This document shows positions 26,673 through 34,723 of a DNA stretch of 64,000 nt, one piece after another. Within the stretch, counting starts at the first letter, position 1; the number at the start of each line of letters is the position of its first letter. The translations under genes and the position numbers were made by a program. The notes beneath the pieces are model-generated. The model was not told where the DNA came from. It did not search any database and worked only from the letters and a program-made list of their open reading frames with translations. This stretch comes from Planctomycetes bacterium syqfu (GTDB lineage Bacteria > Planctomycetota > Phycisphaerae > Phycisphaerales > Phycisphaeraceae), in NCBI GenBank assembly GCA_020974905.1, contig CP087563.1:6634001-6698000 (forward strand). The letters are read 5' to 3'.

Positions 26673-26703
26673 AACTAAAGCCCTGGGACTTCTGTCCCAG
26701 GGA
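26669..26703. terminator. Perfect hairpin between convergent genes (GGAACTAAAGCCC type)
   Basis: GGAACTAAAG leads into CCCTGGGAC-TTCT-GTCCCAGGG, a perfect 9-bp stem at 26681-26702. It lies 9 bases beyond the 3' end of the SGNH gene and 120 bases beyond the exporter stop. It has the same lead sequence and setting as the hairpin at 13961. Confidence 0.6.
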
Positions 26704-26711
26704 CGTTGTGC

Positions 26712-27872
26712 TCACTTTAACCACTCAACCAGCATCGGCGCAATCAACTTCGAATACTGCATCCGTCCAGCACGATTGGTATGCGAGATATCCGAAAACT
26801 TGTCGTCTTCCAACGCATCCCGCATATCCACAATCTCCGGCGCAACATCCCCAAACGTCTGATCCAAATTCGTCTTCAAACGCTGCATCGCAACAGTCGG
26901 TACAGACTCCCGCAGTCGGCTATGTTCGGGCATCAACATGATCACCACCTTGGCACCGCGCTGCTGAGATTGCTTGATGATCGTATTGAGCGCATCATGC
27001 TCGGCAGTGATCCAATCGGGCTGATAGGACTCTACTTCAAACAACCCGCGGTTGGCATAGCTCTGGATTTGTGCGTTGTAAGTCGCTTCGCTTGCCTTCT
27101 CCGGGCCGTCAATGCGAATCATTTCACGCCAGGGGCTGGTGACTTCCTGGACGCCACTTTGCGATGTCGTGTTGAACACCTGTAACAGACCTGCGTTGAC
27201 CGATGCCAGATTTTCCGTGATTACGGTATTTACATCACGGCGGCGTTCGTAAACCCAAACACGCTCCCGTGTGTCGTGATACGCCTTACGGATATCACCT
27301 TTAACCAGCGGTGAAACGATCGGCAGGCCCGTCTCTTGAACTTCCTCAGTCTCCGGCTTTTTGTGTTGAGCAATGACCAGCGGATCGACCTGGTGATACA
27401 GGTTAATGCCGATGATCACGAGATCGGGTTTGAGTTCACTTTCAAGTAACGCGGCACCTTGTTGCTGCATCGTTGCCAAACTCGCGCCGGCACCACAGAG
27501 TCCAAGATACTTCGCATCAATGCCATCAAGCTCCGTCAGGGTGGCAAGGTCCACGGACTCGCGTTGGCTGGAAAGCCCTAAAAACACAGCCAATTTCTCG
27601 TTGGCTAATTCGGGATTGCTGGCAAACGCAGCCTCCGCAGCATTGACGCGCTGCGTGATATCCTTCTGAAACCCCGTGCCCGACATCTTGTGGGGCAGCC
27701 AGGTCGGCCAAAGGGTCGAACTGAGATTCAGCAGTACGTTGACAATCAAAGCTGCGATCACCAACCCAAAGAGTACACGTCCCACACCGGTGATGCGGTC
27801 ACAGGCGGTTTGAACCGGGGCAGTTTCCTTTTCAAGTTGTTCCGGTGCTTCCGGGGGGGGAGTTTCAGTCAT
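26712..27872 (-). CDS. DltD/AlgJ-like SGNH-fold membrane protein, final transferase of the acylation operon
   Basis: A 386-residue protein starting at ATG 27872, two bases after the microprotein stop. One TM helix near residues 30-50 (VLFGLVIAALIVNVLLNL) is followed by an extracytoplasmic SGNH-like domain: block I AVFLGLSSQRE (Ser101/102), block II-like YLGLCGAGASLA, GINLYHQ, and the terminal catalytic D-x-x-H in FSDISHTNRAG. The layout is that of DltD and AlgJ/AlgX proteins, which transfer an acyl group exported by an MBOAT partner to an envelope polymer. It is the last gene of the operon. The acceptor is unknown. Confidence 0.75.
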   Translation of the reverse strand: MTETPPPEAPEQLEKETAPVQTACDRITGVGRVLFGLVIAALIVNVLLNLSSTLWPTWLPHKMSGTGFQKDITQRVNAAEAAFASNPELANEKLAVFLGLSSQRESVDLATLTELDGIDAKYLGLCGAGASLATMQQQGAALLESELKPDLVIIGINLYHQVDPLVIAQHKKPETEEVQETGLPIVSPLVKGDIRKAYHDTRERVWVYERRRDVNTVITENLASVNAGLLQVFNTTSQSGVQEVTSPWREMIRIDGPEKASEATYNAQIQSYANRGLFEVESYQPDWITAEHDALNTIIKQSQQRGAKVVIMLMPEHSRLRESVPTVAMQRLKTNLDQTFGDVAPEIVDMRDALEDDKFSDISHTNRAGRMQYSKLIAPMLVEWLK

Positions 27873-27874
27873 GA

Positions 27875-28030
27875 TCAAAATGCCTGATAGAAAAACGGAT
27901 TGTCCTGCTGAGCCATGCAATAAGCGAGCATGAACATGAGGATCACCGTGATGAGTTTGAGGTAGTACAACCACGCAGGCATGTCCTGCACGGGATTAAG
28001 CCAGTTTTTAAGGGTTGATATGAGTTTCAT
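27875..28030 (-). CDS. DltX-like microprotein, 51 residues, C-terminal FFYQAF
   Basis: A 51-residue protein starting at ATG 28030, whose A is shared with the TGA stop of the MBOAT gene (TGATG), and ending two bases before the SGNH gene start. It has a basic N-terminus, one TM helix (about residues 21-39, LYYLKLITVILMFMLAYCM) and a short tail ending DNPFFYQAF. Gram-positive DltX proteins are likewise about 50 residues with one TM helix and a terminal F-x-Y-x-x-F-type motif whose Tyr carries the acyl group between MBOAT DltB and DltD. Size, topology, motif and position all agree, so Tyr48 is the proposed carrier. Confidence 0.7.
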   Translation of the reverse strand: MKLISTLKNWLNPVQDMPAWLYYLKLITVILMFMLAYCMAQQDNPFFYQAF

Positions 28031-29250
28031 CAGACTCCGCCTCCGCCGGTCATAAAGCTGATTAACCACCAGAACCCATCGAGCATCTGGTCGGTGTTAA
28101 AGAAGAAGGTCAGGTGACTGATGGCAACCCATTCAAACGTGATCGCCATGGCCACCGCTTTGATCCATGGGTTGGCCATGTATTTTTTGACACCCTTGGA
28201 TTTGAGTTTTTTCGACAGGCGTTTCTTGTACAGGTTGACGATGATCAAGCCCGATGCATGCATCACACCCCAGACGACAAAGTTCCACGCGATGCCATGC
28301 CAAAGTCCGCAGAGCAGGAATGAAACCATAAACGCAAACGAAGCACACCACATCGGCCAACGATTGCCGGTGACACGCAGCGCAGCGATTTGGGTCGGGT
28401 AAAACAGGTTCCGGCGAATCCACATCGACAGGGAAATATGCCAACGCTCCCAGAAGACGGTGATGTTGCGAGCCAGGTAAGGACGGTTAAAGTTCTCCGG
28501 CGTATGCACGCCAATGATCCGGCCGATCCCCACCGCAATGTCACTGTAAGCTGAGAAGTCAATGTAAAGCCAGATGAAAAACATCTGTGCTTCAAGCGCC
28601 CAATAGCCGTTGCCTGCGGTGAAGTCAGTGAGGAAAATTTTCTGAATCACAAATGCAAGGACGAACTTCTTAAACACACCAAAACCAAGACGCTCAAAGC
28701 CCCGCAGGACTTCACGCGGTTCCACGCGACGTGGTTCGTCGGGTTGGGTGATGAACTCTTCATAGGATTGAATCGGACCTGCTGCAAGCATGTGAAACGG
28801 CAAGCAGTAATTGATCACCTGAATCAGATTCGGGTAAGGCAGACGTTCTTCCCAGAGACTGCGGTACATGTCAATCAGTCGCAGACACACATACGAAAAC
28901 GCGATCACCGAGAGAATCGGCGCTGCGCCCTGGAGTTTGATTGCTTGGCCAATGCCATGGATTTTGTGCATCAAAAACAGGCCGATACACAATAACAAAG
29001 CAACAGTCACGAAGACGGGGCGGAGCTTTTTGTTCTTGATCGCAACGGTGAGTCCCCACGCGACCAGGCTGCCGGATAGCAGGACAGCACCACCTTGCCA
29101 ACCCAGCAGGGCGGTGAGAAAACCCATGTTTATCAGGGCAAAACGCAGGGACCGGAACTGCCCGTTGGCCATGGGAGCCAATAGCAGGATCGCAGCCATG
29201 AACGTCACCCAGAACTCGGGTTTGGCCAGATCAATGATGTAACTGCTCAT
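28030..29250 (-). CDS. MBOAT family O-acyltransferase (DltB/AlgI-like)
   Basis: A 406-residue polytopic inner-membrane protein with about 10-11 hydrophobic segments. It carries the MBOAT signatures: FNRPYLARNITVFWERWHIS with His271, and the active-site His318 in CGLWHGIAWNFVVWG. In DltB and AlgI, proteins of this type take an acyl group from a cytoplasmic carrier and pass it across the membrane. The gene overlaps the FkbH gene by 4 bases and the microprotein ATG by one base, so all three are translationally coupled. Confidence 0.92.
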   Translation of the reverse strand: MSSYIIDLAKPEFWVTFMAAILLLAPMANGQFRSLRFALINMGFLTALLGWQGGAVLLSGSLVAWGLTVAIKNKKLRPVFVTVALLLCIGLFLMHKIHGIGQAIKLQGAAPILSVIAFSYVCLRLIDMYRSLWEERLPYPNLIQVINYCLPFHMLAAGPIQSYEEFITQPDEPRRVEPREVLRGFERLGFGVFKKFVLAFVIQKIFLTDFTAGNGYWALEAQMFFIWLYIDFSAYSDIAVGIGRIIGVHTPENFNRPYLARNITVFWERWHISLSMWIRRNLFYPTQIAALRVTGNRWPMWCASFAFMVSFLLCGLWHGIAWNFVVWGVMHASGLIIVNLYKKRLSKKLKSKGVKKYMANPWIKAVAMAITFEWVAISHLTFFFNTDQMLDGFWWLISFMTGGGGV

Positions 29251-31157
29251 GCGTCAGCGTCCACCTTTGCCAAAAAAGTCTTACGTTCCTCAGCCTCGTG
29301 GACATTCAGTTCATACGTCACCGTGCCATCCTCTGCCGTGTTAATCGGCGTAAAGCCAAGTCGGTCGTAGAGGTCTTTGACCAGCACGTTCTTGGCGGTG
29401 GGGATGTAGGTCCCGATGACATAGTCCGCGTTGCGATTTTTGGCAGCATTGAGCAGCGTGTTGTAACAGAACTCTTCTACAGTCCGCCCAATCACGCGAC
29501 AGCTCATCAGCCATGTGTCGATTTCAAAGGCTTTGCCAGTGCTTCCGGGGGTACCCAAGGGATGATCCTTGAGGACTGCAAGCAGCACCGCAACCAGACC
29601 GTGATCACCAAACCGATCTGCCACGCGGAGGGTGATACCCATGTTGTTACTGTCAGCAAGCATCTGCTGGACAACCTGCGGGCTGTGACGACGGGTGGTG
29701 AGATTGAATTGATTGGTCTTGCCCAGCAGTTGGATGACGCGGGCAAAATCTTCTTCGTTGATCAGTCGCGCGTCAGCGGACATTTTTAATGATTCGAGAT
29801 AGTCATCCATCGACGTGAAACTGGATTGGACTTCACGACGCTGCGCTTCAGCGCGGTATTGCTCGACACGTTGGGCGTCGGCCTTGGTGACGTTCATCGA
29901 CTCAAACCACAAACCATGTTCCAAGGCGTGGACATACTCGCTGGCATCTTCGCCAACTTCCACGACCTCGACATCAGGCAGCATCTGGCGGACATGTTCG
30001 CGTTCCACCGGGTTGTCATCCAGAAACACAAAACTATCCAACCCCAAACGCAACGTTTGCGCGATGCGCTGGATGGCGACGGCCTTGGGATCCCACGAGG
30101 CTTCGAAGGCTGCAAAGTCTTCGAGCTTGAGGATCATGTCGGGATTTTTCTCAAACGGTTCACGGGCATCCGCGTCATTGTTCTTGGAACAGACTGCAAG
30201 CAGAATCCCCTTGTTTTGCAGGCTTTTTGCGTAACGTTGCAACGCACGATGTGCTTCGCCATCTGGGCTGTCACCGATACCAATACCCAATGGGCCGGTT
30301 TCACCGACCACGCCACCCCAGACGGTGTTGTCCAGGTCGAGGACGAGGACTTTCTTCGGGCCGTTGACCATGGTGCGGTAGGCCGCGAAGACATGTTCGG
30401 AGAGGCGAGCGGTGCCGACTTCAGAAAAGGGTTGCTTGGTCCAGTAGTAGCGACGGGCATCGTAGAAATTCTCTCGCCCGAGCATGCCGGAGATTTGATC
30501 AATGTCGACGAAGAAGCTCATCTCGGGCAGGTTCGCGCGGAGGGCTTCGTTGACCTGTCGAACGAGATTGATGTGACCGCCTGGTTGTCCGCCAAGGTGA
30601 TGTCCCTGGTAGCCGGGGGATTTGTAGTCGTAACCGATCTGGATGAGTCGGGTGTTGAGTTGGCCGGTGACGAAGTTCCAGGCTTGTTGCCAGAAGGTGA
30701 TTTCGTCATCAATGCGTTGCTTCGCATCGCGGTCACCTTCAGCAAGCAGACGCGTGTTCCAGGGCAGCAGCACCACGGCATCATATTTCACATCACCCGA
30801 TGCTGCAGCCATGAGTTCCTGCATGACATTGTCATACTGGCCTTCGGTCGCCATGACGGATATCCCGCCTGCGTAGGCAGAAGCGGTGAGGCAGTTACAC
30901 AGCCAATTGGTGGTGCATTGCCCGAGGACGAGGACGTTTTGCGTTTTGACTTGATGCGTTTTGAAATGCTTGATGATCTGGCGCCCGGCTTTTTCGATCC
31001 CCTCAGCAGAGAGCCAGTGTCGGCGCATGGCATTACGCAGCGTACTCAATGCTTCGTCATGTTTGTTTTCTTTACGGAGTTTTCGCGAATGGTTAAACAC
31101 CGTGATTTCGTCAAAACGTTCGGTGTCCTGATTTTGTTGTGCGTTTAAAGTCGTCAT
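29247..31157 (-). CDS. FkbH-like HAD-IIIC protein (acyl-ACP loading)
   Basis: A 636-residue protein. The N-terminal ~250 residues form an SGNH-like domain (VLVLGQCTTNWL near 76-86). The HAD core has motif I VLVLDLDNTVWGGVVGE with Asp274/Asp276, motif II LAVCSKNN and motif III FVFLDDNPVERE. The C-terminal ~170 residues resemble a GNAT domain (RFGDHGLVAVLLA, DTWLMSCRVIGRTVE). FkbH enzymes dephosphorylate 1,3-bisphosphoglycerate while loading a glyceryl group onto an acyl carrier protein. A carrier protein gene lies upstream and the MBOAT gene overlaps by 4 bases, so it probably supplies the acyl group here. Confidence 0.88.
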   Translation of the reverse strand: MTTLNAQQNQDTERFDEITVFNHSRKLRKENKHDEALSTLRNAMRRHWLSAEGIEKAGRQIIKHFKTHQVKTQNVLVLGQCTTNWLCNCLTASAYAGGISVMATEGQYDNVMQELMAAASGDVKYDAVVLLPWNTRLLAEGDRDAKQRIDDEITFWQQAWNFVTGQLNTRLIQIGYDYKSPGYQGHHLGGQPGGHINLVRQVNEALRANLPEMSFFVDIDQISGMLGRENFYDARRYYWTKQPFSEVGTARLSEHVFAAYRTMVNGPKKVLVLDLDNTVWGGVVGETGPLGIGIGDSPDGEAHRALQRYAKSLQNKGILLAVCSKNNDADAREPFEKNPDMILKLEDFAAFEASWDPKAVAIQRIAQTLRLGLDSFVFLDDNPVEREHVRQMLPDVEVVEVGEDASEYVHALEHGLWFESMNVTKADAQRVEQYRAEAQRREVQSSFTSMDDYLESLKMSADARLINEEDFARVIQLLGKTNQFNLTTRRHSPQVVQQMLADSNNMGITLRVADRFGDHGLVAVLLAVLKDHPLGTPGSTGKAFEIDTWLMSCRVIGRTVEEFCYNTLLNAAKNRNADYVIGTYIPTAKNVLVKDLYDRLGFTPINTAEDGTVTYELNVHEAEERKTFLAKVDADA

Positions 31158-31181
31158 GCGTTGTCTCGTTTTCCCATTACG

Positions 31182-31577
31182 TCATGCGGTTTTGTTCTGG
31201 ATGTACTCGACGGTAATGCCACGCGTGTAAATCGGTGGCAGGAAGTTGATGAGAATCGGGCCGGCATCGACCGCCTTTTGCTCAAGCAACTGCATGTCCA
31301 TGGCTTTGAGTTCGTCGGTGACCTGATCCAAGTCGTCGACCTGGATGGCAATGTGATGCAGACCGCCCATGCCTTTGTTGAACTTGGCAAGTTTGGGGCC
31401 CTTGGGCACGATGAATTCAATGACGCCCAGCGCACCTTCGGTGAAGATGCACAGTGCTTCGTATTCCTCGACGTACTGCGTCCGACCGAGTTTTAAACCG
31501 AACACCTGTGCGAGTTCAGGGACTCGTTCCTCTTCGTGCACAATGATACCGATGTGATGTAATTGACCTAAGAACAT
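31182..31577 (-). CDS. VOC family protein, methylmalonyl-CoA epimerase-like
   Basis: A 131-residue protein starting at ATG 31577 (the frame extends to 31640 with an implausible N-terminus). It has two VOC half-folds: LHHIGIIV with His8, IEFIVPKGPKLAKF, GGLHHIAIQVDDLDQV with His75, and GITVEYI with Glu124. The pattern matches methylmalonyl-CoA epimerase, where these residues bind the metal. It lies 24 bases upstream of the FkbH gene in the same operon. In this context it may act on the carrier-bound or CoA-bound acyl group, for instance to set the stereochemistry; that is inference. No methylmalonyl-CoA mutase is nearby. Confidence 0.8.
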   Translation of the reverse strand: MFLGQLHHIGIIVHEEERVPELAQVFGLKLGRTQYVEEYEALCIFTEGALGVIEFIVPKGPKLAKFNKGMGGLHHIAIQVDDLDQVTDELKAMDMQLLEQKAVDAGPILINFLPPIYTRGITVEYIQNKTA

Positions 31578-31689
31578 GCGTCTTTTCCCGTGTAATGCGT
31601 CTGTGAGATAACAGCGATTGCATTGCGCATGGCTACGCAACTGCTATTGCTTGGAGCCGATCAAAAAATGATCTCCATAGCCTCATCTT

Positions 31690-31780
31690 TTTCGTCATTC
31701 CCGCGCAGGCGGGAATCCAGTGGCATGCAGTTGTCGCTTGCACATTTCACTGGACTCCCGCTTACGCGGGAGTGTCGGAT
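31690..31780. repeat. Interspersed inverted repeat, copy 2 of 3, inside the acylation operon
   Basis: CGTCATTCCCGCGCAGGCGG at the left and CACTGGACTCCCGCTTACGCGGGAG at the right, around a ~30-base spacer. It sits in the 249-base gap between the acyl carrier protein gene and the VOC gene. It might attenuate or process the operon transcript, or be a recent insertion. See 8411-8500 for the family. Confidence 0.85.
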
Positions 31781-31826
31781 GGTGGAGCTATATTGTTTGA
31801 ACTGCTCTAGCTCTTCAAAGCATCCG

Positions 31827-32072
31827 TTAGCTGGCGACGGCGGTTTTTGAGTCGATCAAAGCGACGAGTTCGCCGATGTTTTTCAGACCAGCCACTTCGG
31901 AACTGGCAAAGCGAATGCCGAAGGCCTTTTCCAGGTTAAGCATCAGTGTGACGTGCATCAGTGAGTCCCATGCATCGACATCTTCAGCGGTCGTCTCGGG
32001 TTCGAGTTCGATTTCGTCATCATCGAACACATCACAAAAAACTTCGGTGACTTTGCTAAGCGTATCTGACAT
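31827..32072 (-). CDS. Acyl carrier protein
   Basis: An 81-residue acidic protein starting at ATG 32072, chosen because GAAGGAATTGAGAAG precedes it; the longer open frame to 32312 is not credible. The phosphopantetheine site is in DAWDSLMHVTLML, with Ser37 following Asp36. It is very acidic around residues 17-35, as usual for acyl or D-alanyl carrier proteins. It is the first gene of the putative acylation operon and the likely acceptor of the group loaded by the FkbH-like protein, in the role DltC has in teichoic acid alanylation. Confidence 0.88.
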   Translation of the reverse strand: MSDTLSKVTEVFCDVFDDDEIELEPETTAEDVDAWDSLMHVTLMLNLEKAFGIRFASSEVAGLKNIGELVALIDSKTAVAS

Positions 32073-32285
32073 CTTCTCAATTCCTTCCATGTCATAGGCG
32101 GTATTTGACGGATAAACCCCGTGCGCAGGGCATGGGTTACAAGCTTCAAATATCACGCGTGCCAAACAAAGCAAGAAAATCAAGGCAATTGCGATGAAAA
32201 ACGTATCGGTTGTGACGTTTGGGAGGGCAGTGTGCATGATTGGGAAAAACGCATCACATGTGATGCGGCTCAATGGAGCAATAGA

Positions 32286-32319
32286 AAACCGCGTGATGGA
32301 ACAGGGCATCACGCGGTTT
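32286..32319. terminator. Hairpin terminator downstream of the GH-A hydrolase gene
   Basis: AAACCGCGTGATG-gaacaggg-CATCACGCGGTTT is a perfect 13-bp stem with an 8-base loop, 28 bases beyond the 3' end of the hydrolase gene. Read on the minus strand it ends in GGTTTTCTATT, a weak T-tract. It separates the hydrolase module from the acylation operon, whose promoter must lie in 32073-32285. Confidence 0.7.
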
Positions 32320-32346
32320 GAGAATCAGTTGAGTTTGTTGATCGAC

Positions 32347-34632
32347 TTAGTCGAGCTTAAGTCCTTCGACGATCAAGGGGGCACCGTCGAGGATCAGTTC
32401 GACCTTGTTGTTGGCAGCCTTATAGGTCTTGATCCGACCCAGTGTATCACGCGTGGTCACGGTGTCACCGGTGGTTTGGAATGTCATGGTCACCTTGGTT
32501 TTCCAGGTGTCCATCCAGGGTTCGGGCGATGCGTAGGGGCGTTTCTTTTCGGTGAGTTGGTAACCGTCTGCACGATGCCAGAGGATGGCAAGGTTGCCTG
32601 AAGGTTTGGTGTAGAGAAGACCCTTGGCTTTGTCATCCGATTCAAAGCTCAGATGCTTGACGAAGGTGGCTTGGTCCATGGCTTCAGCAACATTGATAAA
32701 ACCCATCATGGAAGGCTTGAAGCTCAGGTCACGGTTGAGCAGTCCGAAGTGGAACTCGCGATCCGTGTGACGAACGCCGCCTTTTTTCCACCAGACACTG
32801 TCCTGTAACTGATACCAGTAAATACGATGGACACCTTCAGCTTGTGAGATGGCACAGGTGAGAACGATGTTTTCACTGGCATGACGCAGGGAGTCTTCCC
32901 AGAAGTTGTTGGGGAAGGTTGGAGCATAAACTTCGCTGAGAATCAGGGGTTTTTCGCCGAACTCTTTGTTGAGTCGTTTCATGGTGCGGAGTGCACCGTA
33001 GAAGTTCCAGTAGTTGCCATGCTGCCCGACGACACCCGGCGCGTTGGGATCGTAGTCCGGGGTGAAGTTGCCACGCCCCGGATGCAGGTTGACGAAGTCG
33101 AACATGTCCCATGCACCGAGTTCATACATTTTGCGCAGGAAACCTTGATCCATGCCTGCCAAACCGAGCATCGTGAGTTTGACTTTGCTGTTGCGTTCCT
33201 TGAGGACGTTGTGAATGACTTTGAGATAGTTGTTGACGTAGGTCGGCGCCATGTAGGCTTTGCCGATGCCGCCGCGCATGTTCCATTCGTTACAGAACTC
33301 GATTTGTTCGCAGTTGAATTTTTCAGCCTTGTCCACCATCTCACGGATGCGTTTTTCGATGGCCTGTTTCTCTTGATCCGTCGGATTCACCTTGGCAGGG
33401 TGGAAGTTAAAGTGCAGCGACGGGCTGAGCCAATCGGGGTAATCCTCGGGATTGGGGAGAATGATGCTACGCGTGTGACGGACACCCATGCGCTTGAGCA
33501 AGGCAAGCATGTCATCCTGCGAGGGCATCGGCCATGCAGCAGCAATGCCAAACATGCTGGTTTTGGAATCCTGTTTGAATTCATATTCCGGCAGCACTGC
33601 GATGTTCGTGCGGTCGAAGGCTTCGTAGTGATTTTCGTGAATGCTGGTTTCGACAAAATAGAGATTACGCTTGTCAGAAGGCAATTTGAATTCGATGACT
33701 TGCTTGCCATACGGTTCCATGCTCATACGTTGGCTGTAGTCGTAGACAATGTTGCCATCAAAATCACGGACACTGATTTCAGCGTCAAAGGATTGGTGAG
33801 CATTGGTGGGATTGGCGGCAATGACCTGCTGTGTGATTGTTTCACCGATCTTGTACATGTTGTAAGGTTGATCACGCGTGATCTTCACGGCCAGGGCTCG
33901 GTCATTGAGCATGGCATTGAAGATGTTGGTGGGGATGTCCAAATCTGTCAGGATCAGATCAAACTTGGCCTGATAATGCTGCTCGTCCACTTTGATCGTC
34001 GGCAGGTGCGTTTCCCACGCGGTTTTCCATTCAGGATTGGATTTTTGACACACCAGGCCAATACGCATGGTGTCGGTGTCGTGATAGTAGAGCGTGCCTT
34101 CAGCCACTTCGTAGGGGATACCGCCGTTGGGATCGCGGACCCAGTTGGCCATGTGTTCGCTGATGCGGTCGGAAGCCTTTTGGGTGACGTGCAGTTGGGC
34201 CATGGCACCGCTGAGCCATTTCCGGAACTTGTCTGAGTCGTTGCCGGTTGTCTTGAGATTGTAGGTGACGGTCAGGTGGCGGGGTGAGTTGATTTTGATC
34301 AGTCCGGTGAGGGTGAGATCTTTGTAGGTGGTGTTCTTCTGGTAGTCGGTTTCGTAGGCGATTTGCCAGGTATTGTGCTGACCTTCAATGGGCGTTAGTG
34401 CGGTGGCTTTAAAGACGGTGGAGGGACCCCATGGCGCCTTGTAGGTTCCGATGTACATCACGTCCTGACCGTCAGCACTCTTGATGTGGATTTTGTTATT
34501 CTTGAAGGTCAGCGTTGGGAATTTGTCTTGGGCCTGCAAGGTGTTGGGCATGAGCAGGGCAGCAAGGATAGCCAGCATGGGCAGACACATTTTGCCCAGG
34601 CGTGATGTTGAATGTGAGACGAAAAGAGACAT
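32347..34632 (-). CDS. Secreted glycoside hydrolase, clan GH-A (GH39-like)
   Basis: A 761-residue exported protein. ATG 34632 is preceded by GGAG at the right distance and gives a signal peptide (CLPMLAILAALLMPNTLQAQ, cleavage after AQ). An N-terminal beta-rich region (about 40-340) precedes a TIM-barrel domain. The proposed acid/base is the Glu in EFCNEWNMRGG near residue 446, and the nucleophile is the Glu in LILSEVYAPTF near residue 565; such an Asn-Glu pair is typical of clan GH-A. The exact family is uncertain. It is the last gene of a LacI regulator -> prepilin-like -> hydrolase module. Confidence 0.75.
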   Translation of the reverse strand: MSLFVSHSTSRLGKMCLPMLAILAALLMPNTLQAQDKFPTLTFKNNKIHIKSADGQDVMYIGTYKAPWGPSTVFKATALTPIEGQHNTWQIAYETDYQKNTTYKDLTLTGLIKINSPRHLTVTYNLKTTGNDSDKFRKWLSGAMAQLHVTQKASDRISEHMANWVRDPNGGIPYEVAEGTLYYHDTDTMRIGLVCQKSNPEWKTAWETHLPTIKVDEQHYQAKFDLILTDLDIPTNIFNAMLNDRALAVKITRDQPYNMYKIGETITQQVIAANPTNAHQSFDAEISVRDFDGNIVYDYSQRMSMEPYGKQVIEFKLPSDKRNLYFVETSIHENHYEAFDRTNIAVLPEYEFKQDSKTSMFGIAAAWPMPSQDDMLALLKRMGVRHTRSIILPNPEDYPDWLSPSLHFNFHPAKVNPTDQEKQAIEKRIREMVDKAEKFNCEQIEFCNEWNMRGGIGKAYMAPTYVNNYLKVIHNVLKERNSKVKLTMLGLAGMDQGFLRKMYELGAWDMFDFVNLHPGRGNFTPDYDPNAPGVVGQHGNYWNFYGALRTMKRLNKEFGEKPLILSEVYAPTFPNNFWEDSLRHASENIVLTCAISQAEGVHRIYWYQLQDSVWWKKGGVRHTDREFHFGLLNRDLSFKPSMMGFINVAEAMDQATFVKHLSFESDDKAKGLLYTKPSGNLAILWHRADGYQLTEKKRPYASPEPWMDTWKTKVTMTFQTTGDTVTTRDTLGRIKTYKAANNKVELILDGAPLIVEGLKLD

Positions 34633-34723
34633 TGAAAACTCCATTGGTGATAGCGTGAGGATGATCGTGCTCTGTGTGATAACGTGACTGTGATGTGAAT
34701 TGTTTTACTTCAGTGCGTTTGGA

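Noticed and set aside
29826-31148. 440-codon plus-strand frame opposite the FkbH gene
   Set aside because: Antisense shadow of a gene with clear HAD motifs and operon context.
32072-32312. N-terminal extension of the acyl carrier protein with a TM-like segment
   Set aside because: The ATG at 32072 has a good ribosome binding site and gives a normal-length carrier protein; the extension overlaps the hairpin terminator of the neighbouring gene.
32881-34236. 451-codon plus-strand frame opposite the GH-A hydrolase
   Set aside because: Shadow frame; the minus strand has the signal peptide, catalytic motifs and ribosome binding site.
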